Positions 47,101-52,946 of a DNA stretch of 64,000 nucleotides are shown piece by piece (position 1 is the first letter of the stretch; each line of letters starts with the position of its first letter). Origin of the DNA: JBCBKP01 sp038521625. GTDB lineage: Bacteria > Planctomycetota > Phycisphaerae > Phycisphaerales > UBA1924. The stretch spans positions 193,859-257,858 of the forward strand of contig JBCBKP010000003.1 in NCBI GenBank assembly GCA_038521625.1. Reading direction: 5' to 3'. The notes beneath the pieces were generated by a model. That model did no database searches. It was not told where the DNA came from and worked only from the letters and a program-made list of their open reading frames with translations. The position numbers and the translations under genes are program-made.

Positions 47101-47533
47101 CGCTGCTCAGCAGGTCTTCGAGGAACAGCTCGCAGTCGCCCTTCTCGGCGCGGCGTTTGCCGAGTGTGAGCAGCTTGCAGAGCCGCTTGTATCCGCCGAA
47201 GCCCTCCGGGTAGACCGCGATGTCCGGCGCATCGCGCAGCACGAGCCGGCAGCCCACGATAAGGCGGATCCCGGCGCTCTTGGCCGCGACGTGCGCACGG
47301 ACGATCCCCGACAGCGTGTTGCGGTCCGTGATCGCGACGGCCTCTATCCCGAGGGCGGCCGCCGTGTCGACCAACTCGTCCGGGTGGCTCGCGCCCCGCA
47401 GGAACGAGAAGTTGCTGACCGCGAGCAGCTCGGCGTACCGCGTCGCGCTCACGGCGCGCTGGCGGTCGCCGTCGGTCTCGCCCTCCATCTTCGATGGGTG
47501 CGGCCTCGCCTTGTCCATGGGCAGATCAGGCAT
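44174..47533 (-). CDS. dnaE2: Error-prone DNA polymerase III alpha subunit (SOS mutagenesis)
   Basis: The 1119-residue polymerase carries out translesion synthesis with ImuA and ImuB. The N-terminal PHP domain starts YAELLAVSNFSFLRGASHPD. The polymerase active site is in EPPDIDIDFEHERREEV, with YCLGITAVDP and GFVISDDPLEELVP typical of DnaE2. The C-terminal OB-fold (GVVLMRQRPGTAKGVTFITIEDE) is present. Three in-frame low-complexity inserts interrupt the family pattern at about residues 151-167, 311-341 and 844-869. It follows imuB by 48 bp. Length is at the upper end for DnaE2. Confidence 0.93.
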   Translation of the reverse strand: MPDLPMDKARPHPSKMEGETDGDRQRAVSATRYAELLAVSNFSFLRGASHPDELVDTAAALGIEAVAITDRNTLSGIVRAHVAAKSAGIRLIVGCRLVLRDAPDIAVYPEGFGGYKRLCKLLTLGKRRAEKGDCELFLEDLLSSARGLLGVVISEANRRRSDGATEHLGTLREAFGDRLSIAARRRFGPDDEGELTALRALSKRVRVPLVAVNDVLYHDPGRRALQDVLTCIREGTTVEEAGRRLEAHAERHLKSPDEMARLLGSCPGAVARSIEIAERARFCLDGLRYRYPDEVVPEGKSDVQHLRELAYRGAAERYGEATERGSDGATKDRSLYALGGAGLSRDVTGASVPYEVIERIEHELSLIEKLRYAKYFLTVYDIVAYARSRGILCQGRGAAANSAVCYCLGITAVDPTRVDLLFERFISEERDEPPDIDIDFEHERREEVIQHVYQRFGRNRAALTAEVITYRGRSAVREVGRALGLSGDLVDRIAKTMNRWSGGAAEERDLQELGLDPTDPTLRLCVDLSNELIGFPRHLSQHVGGFVISDDPLEELVPIENAAMADRTVIEWDKDDIDAVGMLKVDCLGLGMLTCIRKCLELRRDAHIFEHFAQIAQTNDTSVYDMICDADTVGVFQIESRAQMQMLPRLKPRCYYDLVIEVAIVRPGPIQGNMVHPYLKRRNGEEPVSFPSPEVEGVLGKTLGVPLFQEQAMKLAVVAAGFTPGEADKLRRSMAAWKRRGNQMVYYGRRVVEGMLKNGYDKDFALRVFEQLKGFGQYGFPESHAASFALIVYISAWLKRHEPAAFAAALINSQPMGFYAAAQIVRDARDHGVDVRPIDVNRSGWDCRLEERGEESERQRGEGLEGRKSYGAGGPAIRLGMRLVKGLGEDPAQAIEDAVARAGPFKTVAGLRRASGVPVRALKALASADAFGSMGLGRREALWQIRALRDERLPLFEHAPDDEAPPPALPAIGEQRQVVRDYQTTGLSLRNHPVAFVRDGLERIGATPCGELADGSAWPHARPVTVAGVVLMRQRPGTAKGVTFITIEDESGIANLIVPARVYERDRPAARGGRMLIIDGRVERQGRVVHVMARRIRAIDERDLANDQRDLPDQSRDFR
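44926..45000 (-). repeat. In-frame purine-rich insert in dnaE2 (third)
   Basis: Minus-strand GAAGAGAGGCGAAGAGTCAG-type sequence encodes EERGEESERQRGEGLEGRKS. It lies between WDCRLE and AIRLGMRLVKGL, which are normally close together in DnaE2. Confidence 0.5.
46520..46600 (-). repeat. In-frame GACGGAGCGA repeat insert in dnaE2 (second)
   Basis: Minus-strand GAAGCGACGGAGCGAGGGAG and following GACGGAGCGACGAAG encode EATERGSDGATKDRSLYALG, between ERYG and VPYEVIERIEHEL. Confidence 0.5.
47036..47078 (-). repeat. In-frame GACGGAGCGA repeat insert in dnaE2 (first)
   Basis: Minus-strand AGGCGACGGAGCGACGGAGC repeats encode NRRRSDGATEHLG within the PHP region. The unit is the same as in the second insert. 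Confidence 0.5.
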
Positions 47534-47538
47534 CGGGC

Positions 47539-47584
47539 GTATGTCTTCGTGCCTCGGCGCCTTCGCGCCTCTGTGCCTTCTTCA
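47539..47584. repeat. Intergenic GAGGCGCGAAGGCGCCGAGG-type repeat between imuB and dnaE2
   Basis: The 48-bp gap is almost filled by the simple-repeat sequence CTTCGTGCCTCGGCGCCTTC, then GCGCCTCTGTGCCTTCTTC. It is similar in style to the insert in top6B. No promoter is seen for dnaE2. Confidence 0.45.
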
Positions 47585-49489
47585 TACCCACACCCCGTGC
47601 ACGAACCAGCACGCGGTCTCGCGGTCTTTGCCTTCCAGCGAGCGGTAGATCCACAGCCAACGCCCGCGCTCGTCGCAGACGCGGTAATACGCGCGCTGCC
47701 GAAGCAGTCCGGCCGCGAGACGCTCGGGGTTCTTTGGATCTGGCTTGGCGTCCGTGTTGGAAGCGGTCTTGGAGCCGGTCCCGTGCCGCCAGCGCCACCA
47801 CTCGCCGCCGATCTGCTCGGGCCCGGAGCCGGACACGATCGCCAGCGACTCACCACGCCACGTCACACGCACCGGCGGGTGGTCCGGCGCGAGCGCCATC
47901 ACCTCGATCGGCTCGGGCCGCTCGAGCAGCAGCGGGGGGCGCGTGCCCAGGCCCGTGGGGCTCGGGTCTGCGGCGTTCGTCTTGCGTCTGTCGCGACGCG
48001 ATGCCGGCTCGAAACGGAACGCGCGCTCCGGCACGTGCGAGTCCGCGGTCTCGGCCCGCAGCACACGCCGGTCTCCGAGGCGGGCGCCGAGCGTGTCGAT
48101 CAGCTCGCCCGCCGCGCGACCGATCCGCTCGGGCGTTGCCCCGCGGTCACCATCGATCGATGACTGCTCGTGCGCGAGCCGCCCGGCACGATCGCAGGTG
48201 ATGGCGATCCGCTCCAGGCCGTGGCCGAGGTGCAGGCGTTCGATCTTGGGCTCGAGCAGACGGAGCAGGTGCTTGGCGTCCCGGCTCGGGCGGCTCAGGT
48301 GCAGCCGCTCGACGAGCAGCTCGGTCCGGCGCAGGTCCTCGCCGAGGCGTTCGAACTCCGCCGTCAGGTCGCGCACGCCCGACTCGCGCGACAGCATCTG
48401 GGCGCACAGATCTTCGAGCAGGATCCGCGCCGTGAGCGCGATCGCCTCCGGCTTGGTCACGGGCCCGTCGAACCGGCGCTCCACGCGGACGGCCGGCTCG
48501 GTCCGCACGGGCTCGAACGTCTCGATCGCCTCGCCGAGCAGCTGATCGATGCGGAGCAGCGGCAGGCGGCCAAACCGCGAGCCCACCTGATCCCGCGAGA
48601 GCGCCGCGACATCGCCGATCGTGTCGAGCCCGAGTTCCTCGAGGCCTTCGAGGATCACCAGCGGCAGGCGCAGCGCCGCGACCGGCATTGCCATGGCGCA
48701 TGCCCGCAGGTCGTACATCGCGTTCTCGGCGTTGGGCTCGAGGCCGATCGCGGTCAGCTTCGAACGCCCGAACCGCGCCGCGCCCCACGCGGCGCCCAGG
48801 GTCGGGGCCAGCCCGATGCGGCAGGTGAACCCCAGCCTTGAGATCGCCCGGCCGAGCGAGCGGGCGAGCACGATTTCGCCGCGCACGCCCGGCATCGATC
48901 GGTCGCGGTACAGGCGGTCGCACCCGCTCACGTCGAGCATCAGGGCGTCCGGCGGGCGTCGATCGGTAACGCCCTGGTCGTCCGGGTCGTCCAGCCCGAC
49001 GTGCGGCATCGGGTCCGGGTCGATCGCCACGCGTGGCGCGAACGCGTGGGCCCAGTCGGCCAGACGGCGCAGCGCCCGCGCGTCGCGCTCGGGCGTGAAC
49101 GGCTCGACCACCGGCGGTGTTTCGGGCGAGGCGATGATCGCCCGTGCGCTCGCCAGCGTCATCCCGGGTCGTGCGCCGCGCTCGACGGCGGTCCGGTCCG
49201 CTCTGGCCACCAACTGGTGGTTCGCATGCTCGATCACGAGCAGGCGGGGACGGCCTTTGCTGGGCGGGCCGCCATTGGTGTGGGCGTCGTTGCGGCCATC
49301 GGTGCCGTGCCCGGTCCGGGATTCGATCTTCGGTGTGGTCGCGGGCTCAGCCGACGCCGGCCGCACGCCCTGGGATCCGCCCGCGCGGGAGGTGTCCCGC
49401 CCCTCCCGGCGGACTGGCCGGTGAACCGCCCGACGAGCCGACAGATCCGTTGCCCAGCACGGCAACCACACGGAGAGCACCGTTCGCAT
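47582..49489 (-). CDS. imuB: ImuB, catalytically inactive-type Y-family polymerase homologue
   Basis: ATG 49489 gives a 635-residue protein that should link the SOS mutasome to the beta clamp. It begins MRTVLSVWLPCWATDLSARR, has a ~60-residue Gly/Arg/Thr-rich insert, then PRLLVIEHANHQLVARADRTAVERGARPG in the Y-family pattern (quoted only in part as GARPGMTLASARAII). DVSGCDRLY, where catalytic polymerases have Asp-Glu, lacks the second acidic residue, as expected for ImuB. The C-terminal YRVCDERGRWLWIYR is typical. The coding region overlaps the end of imuA by 143 bp in another frame. Confidence 0.85.
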   Translation of the reverse strand: MRTVLSVWLPCWATDLSARRAVHRPVRREGRDTSRAGGSQGVRPASAEPATTPKIESRTGHGTDGRNDAHTNGGPPSKGRPRLLVIEHANHQLVARADRTAVERGARPGMTLASARAIIASPETPPVVEPFTPERDARALRRLADWAHAFAPRVAIDPDPMPHVGLDDPDDQGVTDRRPPDALMLDVSGCDRLYRDRSMPGVRGEIVLARSLGRAISRLGFTCRIGLAPTLGAAWGAARFGRSKLTAIGLEPNAENAMYDLRACAMAMPVAALRLPLVILEGLEELGLDTIGDVAALSRDQVGSRFGRLPLLRIDQLLGEAIETFEPVRTEPAVRVERRFDGPVTKPEAIALTARILLEDLCAQMLSRESGVRDLTAEFERLGEDLRRTELLVERLHLSRPSRDAKHLLRLLEPKIERLHLGHGLERIAITCDRAGRLAHEQSSIDGDRGATPERIGRAAGELIDTLGARLGDRRVLRAETADSHVPERAFRFEPASRRDRRKTNAADPSPTGLGTRPPLLLERPEPIEVMALAPDHPPVRVTWRGESLAIVSGSGPEQIGGEWWRWRHGTGSKTASNTDAKPDPKNPERLAAGLLRQRAYYRVCDERGRWLWIYRSLEGKDRETACWFVHGVWV

Positions 49490-50456
49490 CGCGCTTGCCC
49501 ACCACACCCGCCCGCGGCACCACGCCGCGGTGCGGGCCGCCGAGACCCTGGTTTGTCCGCTCAGGTTCTGCCCGCTCAGGTTCCGCCTGTTCTGGCTCCG
49601 CCTGTCCCAACTCGATGAGCCAAGGACCGGGCGGGACGCCGACGCCGCGCGCACGCAGCAGCTCCAGCCGCCAACGCGGCGCGGCGGGCGTCCCCCCTCT
49701 CTCTTCGCTCATCAGTGCCGCCATCCCCTCCGGCGCAGCGGGCTCGATCAGCCATCGTGTCATCGCCGTGCTCGGCGCCCGCCGCTCTCGCGGCCCGCGC
49801 GCGAGCAGCACCAGCGAACCGCCCGCTTCCGCGGCGAGCTGTAAGCGCCGGCTGCCCGCCATATCCAGGCCGGTCCCGTCGGCGATCACCGCGCGGACGG
49901 CCCGGCTGCGCGCCGCGTGATCGATCGCCCACAGTCGGTCCGCGTCGTCCGCCGGGTCGAGCAGCAGCGAACGCCCCAGGAGCTCCGCTCGGTCCTCCAG
50001 CGCGATCGGGCAGGGCCACACACGGCGGCCGACCCAGATGACCAGGCGGCCGGTCTCGGGCTCCTTCTCGTCCGGCACGCTCGCCATGGTGTTCGCTAGG
50101 TGCGTCAGCAGCGTGAGCGGCGCCCACCACGGCCCCGACCTGGTTTCACCGAAGGCGTTGCGGCCCTGCACGAACTCGTGCACCGCGCCGAGCGCGAGCC
50201 CGCCGCCCGGCAGCACGTGATCGATCGAACGGATTCCCATCGCTGGGTCCATCGCTGGGCCCATCGAAGGCCCCGCCGACAGGCCCATCGAAAGGGCGGC
50301 CGGTGTGCCGTGGCGTGGCGCCCGTGCCGAGCGGTCGCCGTGACGCCAGACCGACCGCTCATCCAGCAGCCGACGCAGCGCGGGGCTGTCCACATCCGGA
50401 CGGCGTCCGGTGGGGTGTGGGGGATCCGTGATTCGAAAGGTGATTGGTTGAATCAT
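49347..50456 (-). CDS. imuA: ImuA, RecA/SulA-like SOS mutasome component
   Basis: The 369-residue protein has the ImuA core: SIDHVLPGGGLALGAVHEF (the strand and degenerate Walker A region), then LVIWVGRRVWPCPIAL and the LAAEAGGSLVLLARG segment. ImuA proteins bind RecA and ImuB and are needed for damage-induced mutagenesis. Two low-complexity stretches are present: SMGLSAGPSMGPAMDPAMG and QAEPEQAEPERAEPER. The Pro/Gly-rich last 50 residues are encoded where imuB begins, so either the tail or the imuB start may be different. It is first in the imuA-imuB-dnaE2 operon. Confidence 0.82.
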   Translation of the reverse strand: MIQPITFRITDPPHPTGRRPDVDSPALRRLLDERSVWRHGDRSARAPRHGTPAALSMGLSAGPSMGPAMDPAMGIRSIDHVLPGGGLALGAVHEFVQGRNAFGETRSGPWWAPLTLLTHLANTMASVPDEKEPETGRLVIWVGRRVWPCPIALEDRAELLGRSLLLDPADDADRLWAIDHAARSRAVRAVIADGTGLDMAGSRRLQLAAEAGGSLVLLARGPRERRAPSTAMTRWLIEPAAPEGMAALMSEERGGTPAAPRWRLELLRARGVGVPPGPWLIELGQAEPEQAEPERAEPERTNQGLGGPHRGVVPRAGVVGKRDANGALRVVAVLGNGSVGSSGGSPASPPGGAGHLPRGRIPGRAAGVG

Positions 50457-50466
50457 GGTTTTTGAT

Positions 50467-50508
50467 AGGGTATTGGATCGTGTTCACGGGTCAAGGTCTT
50501 GGCCAAGA
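50467..50508 (-). promoter_or_regulatory. Candidate imuA promoter with palindromic operator
   Basis: Minus-strand TTGACC (50489-50494) and TACCCT (50467-50472) are 16 bp apart. The -10 lies 10 bp from the ATG, predicting an almost leaderless mRNA. A perfect 12-bp palindrome TCTTGGCCAAGA (50497-50508) and an overlapping imperfect one, GGTCAAGGTCTTGGCC (50489-50504), cover the -35. They do not match the E. coli or B. subtilis LexA boxes. Confidence 0.35.
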
Positions 50509-50618
50509 ATTCGTTCGGTATTTCGGTTTTTGAAAGGATGCTAGAAGTGCCCTTTGTGCCCAGAATGAGTGAGTGATCGAGGAGCACAGATCGCGCTGGG
50601 CGCTTGTCAGCACAGGAG

Positions 50619-50790
50619 TTATCCACATCCCGTCCGCTATACAGACCCCGTCACATGCCCCCCGTGAATTCATGGGACCCGTGGGATCACGCGCGTGAGA
50701 ACCGCGATCTGGCGCGACGACGCGGGGATCTCAGGCCAAATCCCGACCGATGCATTCGTTGGGATCGCGGGGGGCTCAGAGTTTTCCACA
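50619..50790 (+). other. Two DnaA-box-like nonamers in the imuA/glycosyltransferase intergenic region
   Basis: TTATCCACA (50619-50627) is a perfect consensus DnaA box, and TTTTCCACA (50782-50790) fits TTWTNCACA. The 392-bp divergent region (50457-50848) is also more AT-rich at its left end than its surroundings. Two boxes are too few to call an origin. Confidence 0.3.
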
Positions 50791-50848
50791 CGCCTTGCAC
50801 ACTTCCGCCGGGTTTGACCCGCCCGTCTGGGTGCGGTGTGTATTGGGT

Positions 50849-51964
50849 GTGCGCGTCCTCCATATCTGCGACCGGATGTTCGCCGTCCGCGAGACGGAAA
50901 TGCTCAGCCGGCTCCGCATCGGCATGGCCGACGAGGGCGTCCGCCTGGCCCTGTTCCTGCCCGATTCGGTCCTCGAGCGGACCGAGGACGTCCTGACCGG
51001 TCAGGTGATCGCCTACCCGACGGGCGGCACGCTGCTCGGACGGAAGCTCCGCACGCGGCGGATGGCCGAGGCCGCCGAGGCGGCGCTCGGCGGGGAGGCC
51101 CCGGACATCATCCACGCGTTCGGCGGGGCGTCCTGGGGCGTGGCGGAGTCGCTGGCCGAGCGGGTCGGGGCGCGGCTCGTGCTCGAGGCGTGGCGTGTCC
51201 GCCTGGGCCCGCGTGTGCGGATGCTCCGCCACTGGCAGAAGCACGCGCGGTCGGAGCGCGGCGGGCCGGTGCTCGCGGCGCCGTGGCGTTCGATCGATCG
51301 GGAGCTGCGTCGCGAGATCTCGGGCGCGTCGGTGCGGTACGTGCCGTGGGGGGTGCACCCGAAGCCGGCGCGGAAGCCTCGCCGAGAGGACGGCCCGCTT
51401 GGGATCGTGCTGATGGGCGGCAGGCGGGCGTCGCGCGACGCCGAGTCGGCGGCGCGGGCCACGCTGGAGCTGGCGCGGGACCGAGACGACGTGCTGCTGT
51501 TCGCCGACGCGGAAACGGCGGCGGCGGTGCGGCTGTGGAAGCTCGCGAACGAGCTCGGCGTGCGGGACCGGGTCTCCGTGGCCGAGGACCTGGAGGTCGA
51601 TCGCCGGCTGGTGACGCGGATGGACGCGCTCGTCTACGCGGGCCGGCCTGGCGAGGCGCGGACGCTGCTGCTCGACGCGATGGCGGCGGGGCTGACCGTG
51701 CTGGCGCAGCAGGACGAGAACAACGAGTCGCTGCGCGACGGCGAGACGGCGATCATCGTGGGCGACGCGAACGGCCAGACGTGGGACGCGGCGCTCGCGC
51801 GGGCGATGGACGAGGAGGGGCTGGGCGAGCGGCTCGGCGCATCATCGGCCCGCTGGGTGGCGACCGAGCGTCGGGCGAGCTCGCAGGTCGCGGCGTTGCT
51901 GGACGCGTACGAGTCGGCGGTGACGCCGAGCCCCGGGCCCGCCGCGGCGGTGACCACGGGCTGA
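50849..51964 (+). CDS. GT4-like glycosyltransferase
   Basis: From GTG 50849 the protein has 371 residues and starts VRVLHICDRMFAVRETEML, like the first strand of a GT-B fold. The middle has PDIIHAFGGASWGVAESLA. The donor-binding half has DALVYAGRPGEARTLLLDAMAAG followed by an Asn-rich/acidic NNESLRDGETAIIV, the nucleotide-sugar motif with Glu in the usual place (quoted in part). Earlier GTG 50831 and ATG 50750 are alternatives; no clear ribosome-binding site decides. Acceptor and sugar are unknown. Confidence 0.7.
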   Translation: MRVLHICDRMFAVRETEMLSRLRIGMADEGVRLALFLPDSVLERTEDVLTGQVIAYPTGGTLLGRKLRTRRMAEAAEAALGGEAPDIIHAFGGASWGVAESLAERVGARLVLEAWRVRLGPRVRMLRHWQKHARSERGGPVLAAPWRSIDRELRREISGASVRYVPWGVHPKPARKPRREDGPLGIVLMGGRRASRDAESAARATLELARDRDDVLLFADAETAAAVRLWKLANELGVRDRVSVAEDLEVDRRLVTRMDALVYAGRPGEARTLLLDAMAAGLTVLAQQDENNESLRDGETAIIVGDANGQTWDAALARAMDEEGLGERLGASSARWVATERRASSQVAALLDAYESAVTPSPGPAAAVTTG

Positions 51965-52080
51965 CGGCCCTCCGCTCTCAGGGCGGGCTGGGCCGGTCCG
52001 AGAATCTGGATTCGCGGGCAAGTTCGCTGGCTCGGCTGGATTGGGTTGATGTCGTGGCCGGGGCGTGGCATTGGTCTTGT

Positions 52081-52725
52081 ATGAACATCTCAAGATCAGA
52101 CATGGCCCGCGGCGTCGTCTCGCTGGCGGTCGCGGCGTTCTCGGGCCTCGCGTTCGGCCAGGGCGAGCGTGTGCCGCAGGTGTACCGGTCGAGCGATGCG
52201 CACGATCGCACGGTGGTCCGCGATCGCCCGCTGCTGGTGCTGCCGCCGCGGAGCCAGCCGGAGTGGCTGGTGACGCGGGCGCCCAAGCGCGAGGGGAACG
52301 GGCGCGTCTGGGCGTCGCAGACGATCGTCGGCGGCGCGAGCGGGGCCGACCTGGCGCGTTGGGATCAGCGGGAACGATCGGAGTTCGGGGCCGCGCGCGA
52401 AGAGGAAGGTCGCGTTGTCGTCTACTTCACGTACGAGCCGGTGGTGGTCTCGCCCTGGGCGGACCTGACCGGGACCGCGCACGGCGGGCTGGGTCGTGAC
52501 ACGCTGGCGACGGCGCAGCAGCTCTGGTTGCGCGAGCAGGGGTTCACGGGCGGCGTGCGCCGGTTCGTGAGGCCCGCGGGCGCCGGCCCCGCGATCGGGC
52601 GGGCCGACGACGGTGCTCGTCCGGTCAGGCGCGAGATCGAGCCGTCGGTGATCATCTGGCCTCGCGGCGGCGAGCGTCCGGTGCGCGAGAACCGGGGGCC
52701 GGTCGCCGTTCAGCGTCGACAATAA
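52081..52725 (+). CDS. Exported protein of unknown function
   Basis: ATG 52081 gives 214 residues with a signal peptide (MARGVVSLAVAAFSGLAFGQ). The mature protein is Arg/Pro-rich and contains RVVVYFTYEPVVVSPWADL. No family is recognised. It follows the glycosyltransferase by 116 bp. The 3' end runs straight into a dense repeat region. The plus frame continues far upstream across the glycosyltransferase gene, but that part is an alternative-frame artefact. Confidence 0.6.
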   Translation: MNISRSDMARGVVSLAVAAFSGLAFGQGERVPQVYRSSDAHDRTVVRDRPLLVLPPRSQPEWLVTRAPKREGNGRVWASQTIVGGASGADLARWDQRERSEFGAAREEEGRVVVYFTYEPVVVSPWADLTGTAHGGLGRDTLATAQQLWLREQGFTGGVRRFVRPAGAGPAIGRADDGARPVRREIEPSVIIWPRGGERPVRENRGPVAVQRRQ

Positions 52726-52728
52726 GCT

Positions 52729-52767
52729 CAAGAGGCTAAAACCCACACCCGGGGCTTGAGCCTCTTG
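52729..52767. repeat. Palindromic repeat family C, copy 1 (terminator-like)
   Basis: AAGAGGCT (52730-52737) pairs with AGCCTCTT (52759-52766), beginning 4 bp after a stop codon. Related copies occur at 58944-58982 and 60445-60483. Confidence 0.7.
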
Positions 52768-52768
52768 G

Positions 52769-52826
52769 TTGAGTCGCCGCCCTCCGGGCGTGAGATTTGG
52801 TTGAGTCACGCCCTCCGGGCTTGAGT
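52769..52826. repeat. Palindromic repeat family A, two tandem copies
   Basis: TTGAGTCGCCGCCCTCCGGG and TTGAGTCACGCCCTCCGGGC recur 33 bp apart, each a short GC hairpin after a GAGTC lead. The family recurs at 56164, 60331 and 63872. Confidence 0.65.
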
Positions 52827-52883
52827 TGTGGCCGCTCGCTGGCGTGAAGATCAGCATCGCGGCCGTGGCGTTGCGATAGGGGG

Positions 52884-52918
52884 AGAGGACCAAGGCTGTG
52901 GGTGGGCTTGGTCTTCTT
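52884..52918. repeat. Palindromic repeat family B, copy 1
   Basis: GAGGACCAAG (52885-52894) pairs with CTTGGTCTTC (52907-52916), one mismatch. It lies 30 bp beyond the DUF4132 stop and could terminate it. Other copies are at 56124 and 61159. Confidence 0.65.
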
Positions 52919-52946
52919 CCTCGTCGGCCGCACGCGGAGATCTGCG

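Noticed and set aside
50457..50848. Chromosomal origin
   Set aside because: Only two DnaA boxes, no dnaA or dnaN nearby, and no clear unwinding element.
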